Shown: positions 35,095 through 44,652 of the stretch, piece by piece
Position numbering within the stretch: the stretch's first letter is position 1
How the letters are laid out: each line of letters starts with the position of its first letter
The notes under the pieces: generated by a model
The model's database searches: none
What the model saw: the letters and a program-made list of their open reading frames with translations, nothing else
Told to the model about the DNA's origin: nothing
Source: Hibiscus mutabilis
Taxonomy: Eukaryota > Streptophyta > Magnoliopsida > Malvales > Malvaceae
Length of the DNA: 64,000 bases
Assembly (NCBI GenBank): GCA_019671005.1
Contig: CM033752.1
Coordinates: 5,208,001 to 5,272,000, forward strand
Direction of reading: 5' to 3'
Made by a program: the position numbers and the translations under genes

Positions 35095-35845
35095 GATGGA
35101 CGAAAGGTTATTTGACCTGACAACAGGGGGTTCGGTTCTAGAGTTCCATCCCGAGGCTAGATCGGGGACAGTAGAAGAAGGATCCTTCAGAAACTTTAGG
35201 TCAGATTCTGCAAGCAATGTCAGTTCTGATAACGAGCAATAAGGAGTACAAGAGTTAAAGAAGCAAATGGTCGAGATGATGAACCAGATAAATGCTATGG
35301 TGAAAGATAAGCAACATGTCAAACTTAGAGAAGAATTGATCAAGGATCAGAATGTAGAACAGAATGGTCAGAATGTCAAGATAGACAATACCGTTAAATA
35401 TGACAAGTTGAATCCTTTTGTGATCAATCTCAAGAAATAGACAGGTGGCATATCTGGGGCAGATACCTAGGAAACAGAGACAAGACTAGGAGAAGCCCAA
35501 GAATCAAATGACGTAAAGAGGCATTGTCCTATACCTATGAGATACACCAAGCTGCTTCCATTGCTCATTGAAAGGAATCTTATCGTACCGATGAAGTCTG
35601 TACCAAAGAGGCCACCTTACCCGAAGGGTTATAATAGTCGTATATGGTGCAGCTACCACGTAGGGGATTCAGGTCATCACACTGAGAACTGCGAAGCCCT
35701 GAAGAACAGAGTTCAAGATCTTATCAGGATGAAAGTTTTGGGTTTCGGAGACGCACAACCCCGGTTCTACAATAAGCCAACCATTGCTCGAGGGGCTAAG
35801 TCGAAGAAGGGTCACTACCTAGTCCAAGGTTCAGGTAACACATAA
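35095..35845 (+). pseudogene. First gag-like piece of element A with zinc-binding-like C terminus
   Basis: An ATG at 35095 opens a short frame that stops at TAA near 35240, followed by more coiled-coil-like sequence. 35537-35845 encodes MRYTKLLPLLIERNL and then CSYHVGDSGHHTENC, the CxYHxGxxGHxxENC pattern typical of TAT-type gag C termini. A second, separate copy of the same motif occurs in this element at about 38080-38130. In composite B this position holds a DUF7745-like ORF, so the 5' module of A differs. Broken by stops, so annotated as a pseudogene. Confidence 0.6.
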
Positions 35846-35929
35846 GTGGGTCACTCAAGCGAGACAAATTCAGGAGCCGAGAGTAAAAGTATCTCATAAG
35901 ATGAACTTGCATTCGAATACGGCCAGCTC

Positions 35930-36580
35930 AAGTAGGAAAGGTATGATCTGAACAAAAAACCAAAGAGTATACAAGACGAGTACCAGAAGTTGCATTGTGA
36001 ATTCAAGAATGTTGGTCTGGGTGAGACCTCTAAAGAATGGGTTAATGAAATGATTCAGCTGAAGAACGATTTGGAACGTTGGAAGCAGAAATGCAAGACT
36101 AGTAAAAATAAAGCCATATCATTGTCACAGAAGCTGAGAGCCAACGCGACATACTCCAAAGTGAATTGGAAAACAGTCTGGCTATGGACAAGATCCTGAA
36201 ATCAAGTCTGCAGCAAAAAGGGGAGGAATCGCAAGACCTTCAAATGGAAAACGCAACACTTAAAGAACGGATAGAAAGGCTCGAGACTTCCTTACGTACC
36301 AACAAGATTCGTGCTGGAGCATACAAGTAGGCCGAGTATGAAAGTTTTAAAGAAGTAATTGTCAAGCTACGAAAGGTCGAGTAGAAAATACAGGAGAAAG
36401 ACCAAGACATGGAGATAGTTATAACTCAAGCGCGACAAGTGGCCCAACAGGTAGCAGACTTAGCTGATGTAGCAATGCCAATAAGCCAAAATATGGATCC
36501 AGCATTGAACTGTGAAGGAAAGCTAACGAGGCTATTGCATGAGGTCAAGAAATTAGATGCTAGAGCTCACCGCTATCTAT
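35930..36580 (+). pseudogene. Coiled-coil ORF remnant of element A
   Basis: Broken frames rich in E, K, Q and L (for example GLGETSKEWVNEMIQLKND at about 36015-36065) resemble the long coiled-coil tail that follows DUF7745 in composite B (49187-50277). Stops interrupt it several times. Function is unknown. In the related intact proteins I know of, the DUF7745 region and coiled coil form one polypeptide. Confidence 0.55.
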
Positions 36581-36826
36581 AAAATCCTAATACCTGATGT
36601 AATGAAAGCTTTTGGTCTGAATGAAAGATGTTCTATAGGGACAAATCACTTGCGAAATCAATACCTTATTACACTCTTACATTGCATCATGGCATTCGCA
36701 TCATTACACATGCATTCATCTGTTTTTGCAATAATAATGATAGTGTAAATATTGTGGCAGTGTGAAATTAAAGGTTAAGTTGCAACCATTCCGCATCCAT
36801 ACTTTATCCGAGTCTAAAGCAAACTA

Positions 36827-38182
36827 ATGGAGGATAAAATAGTCATTTTAGAAAAGGGGCAAAAGGATTTGGAAGCATGTTTCGATGAAGCTAAACAGTG
36901 CCTCAGCGAGCAGATCACCTAATCACAAGCTGCGATAGTATAAGAGTTAACCGCATTACTGGGAAAAAGATATGGGAAAGAAAAGGTTAAACATGAAGTC
37001 ACCCAGGAGCCAGAATATACCGCATCTCACAGTAAGGTTCAACCAAAGACGTCAAGTCCTGCTAGGAGAGTATACATTGACCCTTTAGGGGTATCTGTTA
37101 GTCATCAAGCAGGGGCACCTGAAAGTTAACCTGTGGATACAGAGGCATTCTACGAAGAAGAGGTGCCGAATCTGGACTTGGTCGAGAAAATTAGAAATGA
37201 AGTGGAAAAGAAATGGGAAGAAAGGTTTTGTCTCATAGAGGAAAAATTCAAAGCCATGCAGACTATAGAGGAACCAAGAAACGGCGCCAGGGATCTGAAC
37301 CTAGTATCTGACCTTGTTTTACCACCGAAGTTCAAGACCACTGATTTCGATAAGTATGATAGAACTTCGTGTCCTTCTGCGCATATTACTATGTATTGCC
37401 GAAAGATGGCTGCTTTTGTAAAAGATGAAAAGCTTTTAATCCATTGCTTCTAGGATAGTCTGACTAGGGCAGCCATCCTGTGGTACAATCAATTAAGTCG
37501 GGTAGATATCAAGTCCTGGAAGAATCTTTCAAAAGCCTTCATAGAACAGTACAACATTATAACATATATGACCCCAAATCGATTCGTACTGTAAGGTTTA
37601 AAGCAGAAGCCTGATGAGAGTTTCTGTCAGTATGCTCAACGATGGCGAGATGTGGCATCTCAGGTTCAACCCCCGATTCAGGAAAGTGAAATTACTCTCA
37701 TGATTGTGGATACTTTGAAGGGAGTGTTGTATGATCGTCTGGTAAGCCACCATACCGACAACTTTGCAGACTTAGTCATGGATGGAGAGCGCATTGAAGA
37801 TGTAGTTAAGAAAAAGAAGATAAAAGATCCCTACAGCACAGTTCCTTAAAAGGAAGAAGATTCTCATGTTCATATGGTGAGTGTTCGTCCAATCAGCCAG
37901 CCACATGGTCGTCCTCGCAATCAGTCTTCACGATATGTAAAACCTACAAAGGTATTCCATCCCATTCCTATGACCTACACTGAGTTATTTCTGATGCTTA
38001 TCAAAAAGAAGCTGCTAGCCCCTATCCAATCCAAGCCAAATGATCCTTCATATTCGGTGGGGTATGATGTCAATGCGGTATGTGATTACCATTTGGGGAG
38101 TACAAGCCACACAACTGAAAATTGTGGAGCTCTGAAAAATAAGGTCCAAAGTTTGATCGAAGCCGGTCATCTGAAGTTTTAA
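36827..38182 (+). pseudogene. gag of element A (interrupted)
   Basis: Starts near an ATG at about 36827. The retrotransposon gag core is clear (37133-37849): an EVPNLDLVEKIR..VEKKWEERF lead-in, LVLPPKFKTTDFDKYD, the KDEKLLIHCF segment, and ESFCQYAQRWRDVASQVQPP. In-frame stops occur near 36938, 36955, 37126, 37451 and 37592, and a stop closes the core at 37847. The next frame (37874-38182) carries CDYHLGSTSHTTENC, the gag zinc-binding-like motif. No protease, RT or integrase follows. The polypeptide cannot be made whole. Confidence 0.8.
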
Positions 38183-40729
38183 GGACAATGACAGATATGA
38201 ATTTTGGGGAGGTGCTAACTTCCTAATTAGGTGTTTAACTAGATTTCATGCTTTTCAAAGGTAATTCGAAGTCAGCTTTACTATTTTAGGCCCGAAAAGT
38301 AGTAAAGACATTTTGTAGGGGCATATGTCTTGTAAAATGATATTTATTTCGCATGTCATTTTTTGTGCACGTTTAGCAAGCGATTTTTATTCTTTGATCC
38401 CTTCAAACATTTCACTCATCGGTAGGGGTTAGTTTTTGTTTTTCTATGTGCATACTCATATTTTTGCACAAAAAATACATGTATCCGGCTATTGTGTCCA
38501 TGTATATCAATTGCATGAGGGACATCATTTTAACCTAGGTGATTGGTTTTGAGAAACCTGCATCTACTAGAAATCAAAGGCTACGAAGAAGACGAATTTG
38601 TAATTACCTTCCGAGTTATTTTGGTCAATCGTTAATGACCCGCTTAAGCATAATTTACTGTACCTAAAAAAGGGCATCTCCCACATTTAAAATAAATGAG
38701 AGAAGAAATCCCAGGAAAAAGCACTCCAATGTTCGAAGCCTGGTAATAGGCACATTCAAAGCCTGGTAATAGGCATGTTCGAAGTCTCGGATAAGAGTGT
38801 GGCAACTTTGGGGCACTCATCTGAAGGGATAAGATGGCAATGCACCATCTAACAAAGAAAAAAGAAGAGAAGAAGAAGAAGAAAAAAAATAAGAAGAAAA
38901 AGAGAGAGAAGAAAATCACTTCATGAGTGATGGTGATATTTTCGTCTCATGGCAATGTTGAATAACTCGGGGTATTTTTGTTTGCTCCATCTATATTCTC
39001 GAGCCAAAAGAATGTGATGAGTTGAATTCCCCAAACAAAAAGGAAATGAGCCAAAAAATGATAATTTAGAATTGAGACTTATCTGATAGGGTCCTAACCC
39101 AGCCAAAAAAAGAAAAAAAACCAACCAAAATAACTCAGAATGTATTTCACATTTTTAGATAACAATTAAGCTTTTGAGGTCCCCTATATACAGGATACGC
39201 TTGGGGGCAATAGCCGGTAAGTTGTCTCAATGTCGTTTTTGCACTTGATACTCAGGGTATACGATTTGACGTATCACTACGGCTATCAAGATTTTTTGAT
39301 CAAGCATTAGCTATAAAAAAATAATAAATAAATAAATAAGGGAAGAGTGTTTGTTTTTTCAAAATTTTGTCGTTCATTTCAAAATCCAATTTCTTTTCAG
39401 AGGATACACGGGTAATTTGCCTCTTTACATTTCATTTTTAAAAATTTTTAAAGCCTATAGAAATAGATTCGGTTCCCCTTAGAGTACTTCATTTAAGTTC
39501 AAAGACATAGATTGAACTCAAAGATGGGATTGGGGGAGTTGGGCCATTTTAGCTCACCCCGATGTTGAGACAGATAGAGACTCTGCATGATGGTTCAAAA
39601 ACAAGAAAGAATTTGAGTCCAAAATCAGTGGGGCACCACTGTCCGTGAAACAACAGAGATAGTTATAAGAATTCAAGTCAGAGAAGACCTGAGATGTTAG
39701 ATGGTTCGAAAGATTTTGATTAATGAAGAAGACAAAAGACTTTCTTGAGTAAAGAGATGATGTTGACCGAGGTCGTTTGACCTGAAAGGTTGAACAAGGA
39801 ATGATCAACAAAGTTTTGGGGGCGAAAGCTGTTGGAGCATCCGAATGATTAATGGTTGTAGTCACATGACGAAGCCTACCTAACCAGCAAGTCGTGACTT
39901 GAGTACTAAGATGTCTGAGAAGACTGTGATAGGGATTCATGCATTATTGCATCCTTATGAGTCTACATGAATAGGTTGCACCTTTGTATCCCCCAACAAT
40001 CGTGAGAATAGCATTTTACATGAACATATGCATATTTACATCATAAGGTATGCTTATACATCATCCTTAATTGGAAAACATTCATACAAGAAGACGGACA
40101 GATAGTTTTTAAGAAGATGACTTCAGCAAAGACTTCGTGCACCTTTGCATCGATCCAGAAGACACGCGCTTGAGTGTCGCCTTCCATAAAAAAACAAAAA
40201 AAAATGAAAAAACAAACAAAAACACAATAAACACAAAAAGAGATAAATAAAGAAGAATGAAGAAAAAGAAAAAAAAAAGAGGAGAAAGAAAAAATAAAGA
40301 AAAGAAAGAAGATCGGTTGACCAGGGAAAATGTCAACATTTTCGAGCCGCACTCTGACGGATTTCTAGATGGATAAAACCAGGGTATCACTTAAGGTTTT
40401 CCTTAAAAACCAAATTTTTTAAAGACATCATTTCATAAGGATGCTTTTCTTAAAATCAACTTCTTTAGTTGGATCCTTGCCTAAGGATGTTGTTCTTAAA
40501 ACCGACTTCTTTAGTTAGATCCTTTCATAAGGATGTTTACCCCAGAAAGAAGAAGAAAAACCAAGAAAGCGAAAAAAAGAAGAAAAAAAGTAAAGAAAGA
40601 AAAAAATAAAAAATGAGAAAAAATGAGAAAGAAAGAAGAAGGAAAGAAGAAGAAAGATTGATTAGAGAAAAATGTCACTAGATTTTCGAGCCGTCACCTT
40701 CGATGGATTCCTCGTGATGTCTAGACGGT
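38183..40729 (+). other. Element A non-coding internal region with purine tracts
   Basis: No coding family recognised between gag and the 90-bp array, where pol would be expected in an autonomous element. Purine-rich tracts lie at 38855-38915, 40190-40310 and 40550-40660, and a short doublet AGCCTGGTAATAGGCA recurs at about 38736-38775. Minus-strand Phe-rich frames are artefacts of the purine tracts. Confidence 0.6.
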
Positions 40730-41110
40730 TTTCTTAAAATCAAATTTAATCCTTTCTTAAGGATATTTTTCCAAAAATTAATTCCTTAATTTATCCTTCT
40801 GTAAGGATGTTTTTCTTAAAATCAAAATTTCTTAATTCAATCTTTTCTTAAGGATATTTTTCTAAAAATTAATTCCTTAATTTATCCTTCCATAAGGATA
40901 TTTTTCTTAAAATCAAATTTCTTAATTCAATTCTTTCTTAAGGATATTTCTCTAAAAATTAATTCCTTAATTTATCCTTCCATAAGGATATTTTTCTTAA
41001 AATCAATTTTTTTAATTCAATCATTTCTTAAAGATATTTTTCTAAAAATTAATTCTTTAATATATCCTTCCATAATGATATTTTTCTTAAAATTAAATTA
41101 TTAGTTTAAT
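40730..41110 (+). repeat. 90-bp tandem array upstream of the LTR junction (element A)
   Basis: AATTCCTTAATTTATCC or its variants start at 40780, 40871, 40961 and 41051 (periods 91, 90, 90). Half-units (AAGGATATTTTTC with CTTAAAATCAA) alternate within it, and looser copies reach back to about 40430. Confidence 0.9.
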
Positions 41111-41201
41111 CTTTTCGTAAGGGTCGTCTTTCGTAAGATCAAGATTTCTAAATTCAGGTGCATACCGCTCAAGGATCCGACTGAAGAAAAGTGGAGAGTT
41201 A

Positions 41202-41619
41202 TGTAATCACTCATTTTTATCCGGTCTGTAAATACATATTAGTATAATTAATAGTATATTAGTGTTGCATGTATATATTGTATTATATGTTTATTATGTG
41301 CATGAGTGTTACTAATATATATATAAGGTGTGGTGTTTGCATGTATATTATAAACTATGTATGTATACGTATTAACGGTACGTGTGTCACGCATGTATCT
41401 ATAGTTAGTACGAGCGTATTTGTTTAATGTATGTAGATGTTATGTTAATTATGTGTGTGATTATATATGTATGAATACTGGTATGTTATAATTAATGTTT
41501 GCATAGGTATATACGTATGTATGTGTATTGCTGTTATAATTATACTATTAATAATATTATTGGGCTAATATAAAATGAAAATCCAAAAAATATATTAAAC
41601 CCAAATAAATAAATTGCAG
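41202..41619 (+). mobile_element. Truncated LTR (first 418 bp) fused to integrase
   Basis: From TGTAATCACTCATTTTTATCC onwards this is nearly identical (about 97% by eye) to 44653-45073. Homology stops at ...AAATTGCAG, after which the next base begins integrase coding. The upstream side (GAAGAAAAGTGGAGAGTTA) is purine-rich but lacks the GCAAAGAGGGG tract of the others. Confidence 0.85.
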
Positions 41620-42475
41620 CGTGGGGCATGGACGTCATCGGGCAGATTCATCCGAAAGCTTCCAATGGACACCGTTTCATTTTGGTCGACATAGACTATT
41701 TCACTAAATGGGTAGAGGCTGCGTCTTACGCCAACATCACAAGGACTACAGTATGTAAGTTCTTAAAGAAGGAGATTATTTGTCGATATGGATTGCCAGA
41801 AAGGGTCATCACCGACAACGCTTCCAATCTAAATAACAAAATGATGACGGACGTGTGCACTCAATTCAAGATAACACACCACAATTCCACAGTCTATCGT
41901 CCTAAAATGAATGGAGCAGTGGAAGCAGCAAACAAGAACATAAAGAAGATCATATCAAAGACGACGGATACCTACAGGGATTGGCATGAGAAGTTGCCAT
42001 TTGCCCTTTTCGCCTATAGGACGTCCATTCGCACATCAACAGGGGCAACACCCTACTCCTTGGTGTATGGTACCGAATCAGTACTTCCCATCGAGGTAGA
42101 GATCCCGTCTCTCTGGGTCTTAAATGAAGTAAAATTGGAAGAAGCTGAATGGGTGCAGGCCAGACTCGACCAGCTAAATCTCATTGACGAAAAGAGACTA
42201 AAGGCCATTTGTCATGGTCAGATGTACCAAAAGCGGATGATGCAGGCATACAACAAAAAGGTGCGCCCAAGAGAATTCAAAGAAGGGGATCTGGTGCTCA
42301 AGAAAATCCTCCCGATCCAAAAAAGATGCTCGAGGAAAGTGGATGCCCAACTGGGAAGGACTATACGTCGTAAAAAAGGCCTTCTCAGGAGGAGCTTTGA
42401 TCCTAACAGAAATGGATGGAGATGAGCTGAAAAATCCCATAAATTCTGATGTCGTTAAGAAATACTATCTTTGAA
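41620..42475 (+). pseudogene. Ty3/gypsy integrase fragment
   Basis: The open frame 41628-42425 is the catalytic core of a gypsy integrase. The first catalytic Asp is in MDVIGQIHP, the second in ITDNASN (residue 63) and the Glu in MNGAVEAANKN (residue 99). The second Asp and the Glu are 35 residues apart, the classic spacing. The KLPFALFAYRTS and TGATPYSLVYG signatures of the TAT-type lineage follow. A one-base frame slip near 42320-42330, in an AAAAAA run, throws the C-terminal part into another frame that continues to a TGA at about 42473. The N-terminal zinc finger, RT and RNase H are missing because the LTR stub is joined just upstream of the core. Non-functional as it stands. Confidence 0.9.
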
Positions 42476-43489
42476 AAAAAATAAAAAAAAAATAAAAAGA
42501 GAACAAAAATGGAGAGCTTAGGGCGAAAACCCGAAACCGGACGTCTTGAAGCTGAGGGAGGACCTGAGTTGAAAACCCGTAAAGGGTGGCTCGGGCAAAT
42601 TGAAAGTTGAATATCTGAAGAGAAGGGTATCCCCATGAACATCATGAAGAGGGGGCTTCAGGCAAAAAAATTCTACACCGGTTGACAACATCATGTATCA
42701 TTCATATCGAGGATAATGAGGGATTTTGTATTTCATACTTAACTTTTCTTCTTTCTCATATGTGTCATACCTCTTTTAAGATATCCCAAGCCCTTAATCG
42801 TAATAAAACCGTGTTTTTGGGCATCCATTCCTTGCCTTCTTGTTAATTTCAGTCAAATAAGTTAACATAGGCTTATAGTGAAACAAGAGATTTCGGAGCA
42901 TTACTGTGATCTAACCTTAAAAATGCAGGTGATCAAAGAAAATGATGTTAACTCCACCCTCTAGTTCCCTACATAATGGTTGTTGATAGGGATGGCGGAA
43001 AGCGTCAAACAACCGGATAGGATGACCAATGGCGTACGTCCTGTCTATTCAAGGAAAACATACGAGATAACAAGATAGATCACTTGGGTGAAAACCCCGA
43101 AGGGCACCCCTCAAACAAAACTCTCTCTAAAGTGAAAACCCGAAAGGGCACTTTAGAATTCCAAGTCGTAAGTGGAGAAAAAGAAAGGTTGGAATGGTTG
43201 AACCTGACAGTGAAGCGGGGTATCGACGCCCGTGAGAAAGGAGAAAGTGAACAACGAGATCGAATAAGGACCAAAACAAGCCCACCAAGATATTGACACT
43301 CATGCATCATGAATAGTCAGACATCACTAGGATTAGGAGCATATCAATTCATTTTTCATAGCATTTTGTTTTATCTCAAGCAGGTATCTGCGGATTCAAA
43401 GAGACTTCGATGGTCATCGTGGTGTGAATCCCAAATGAGAAGACAGTGTTTTTACATACAAAAGGCATATGTTTCCAAGCTCCAGAGAG
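42476..43489 (+). other. Post-integrase spacer of composite B
   Basis: No coding family recognised. Several short words recur, such as GAAAACCCGTAAAGG and GAAAACCCGAAAGGG near 42570-43150, giving a degenerate repeat. ORF 43084-43296 has no known resemblance. Confidence 0.5.
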
Positions 43490-44510
43490 AGGTTCTATAT
43501 AGGAAGAATCCTCCGCTCTGAGGCTTCAGAAGCTGAAAGTTCTATATAGGAAGGACTCGACACTCGGGTGAAGACTAGCGATTCTATATAGGAAGGACTC
43601 CCAGTCGAAGGAATTCACCCATGACACACAAGATTATATAGGAAATCCTGTTGTGTCGAAAGCGAAGAGTTCTATATAGGAAGGGCTCCGAGCTTCAATG
43701 TCTTAGAGTAAAAGATTCTATATAGGAAGAATTCGTAGCTCCAAGATTTCATACGCCAAAAGTTCTATATAGGAAGGACTGACAGCTTCAGGGTGAAGAC
43801 TAGCAGTTCTATATAGGAAGAACTCCCCGTCGAAGGAATTCACCCATGACACACAAGATTATATAGGAAATCCTGCTGTATCGAAAGCGAAGAGATCTAT
43901 ATAGGAAGGGCTCTGAGCTTCGATGTCTTAGAGTAAAAGATTCTATATAGGAATAATCCGTAGCTCCAAGATTTTAGACGCCAAAAGTTCTATATAGGAA
44001 GGACCGACGGCTCCAAGGTGAAGACTAGCAGTCCTATATAGGAAGAACTCCCAGTCGAATGAATTCACCCATGACACACAAGGTTATATAGGAAATCTTG
44101 TTGTGTTTGAAAGCGAAGAGTCTTATATAGGAAAGGCTCCGAGCTTCACTGTCTTAGAGTGAAAGGTTCTATATAGGAAGAACCTGTAGCTCTGAGATTT
44201 CAGACGCCAAAAGTTCTATATAGGAAGGACTGACGGCTCCAGGGTTTGAAGACTAGCAGTTCTATATAGGAGGAACTCCCAGTCGGAAGAATCCATCAGC
44301 GGCGCAAAAGGTTTTATATAGGAGAAACCAGCGTTGAAGGCGAAGAGTTCTATATAGGAAGGACTCCAAGTTGTACTGTCTCGAAGTGAAAAGTTCTATA
44401 TAGGATGGACTCCAAACTCGAGGCTTCAGAGCGAAGGGTTCTATATAGGAAGAGCCTGTAGCTCCAAGATCGGAAGGTGACGAAGCTCTATATAGGAAGA
44501 ACTTACGAGC
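43490..44510 (+). repeat. Array of about 23 CTATATAGGA motifs with a 225-bp higher-order unit
   Basis: A GTTCTATATAGGAAGGAC-like word occurs about 23 times at spacings of 35-60 bp. Sets of five motifs recur as a larger unit: ATGACACACAAG anchors lie at 43621, 43846 and 44071 (period 225), with a diverged fourth near 44297. The core CTATATAG is an 8-base palindrome, and many motifs are flanked by GTTC and GAAC. The array ends about 130 bp before the polypurine tract. Confidence 0.93.
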
Positions 44511-44636
44511 CTGAAGATTCAGCTAAGGAAGAGCGGAGATTTCCAAAAGAACACGTGTTTCCAAAGCTACAAACAGGGAAGTCTGATAAAAATGAGTGCT
44601 TATGAATCTTTGCTTTGTTCCCATTCCATGAGAACA

Positions 44637-44652
44637 AGCAAAGAGGGGCAAA
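44637..44652 (+). promoter_or_regulatory. Polypurine tract upstream of LTR in composite B
   Basis: AGCAAAGAGGGGCAAA immediately precedes the LTR, as in element D. Confidence 0.8.

Larger units (their letters stand above)
31236..41201 (+). mobile_element. LTR retrotransposon A: 5' LTR plus gag-only internal region
   Basis: A complete LTR (31236-34403) is followed by a PBS, the conserved leader, a gag-like C-terminal piece, a coiled-coil segment, gag with stops, purine tracts and a 90-bp tandem array, ending at an LTR start at 41202. The internal length, about 6.8 kb, is almost the same as in element C (6,809 bp), and both lack pol. The LTR fragment at 41202-41619 is far more like the LTR at 44653 than the LTR at 31236, so it may not be A's own 3' LTR. 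Confidence 0.7.
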
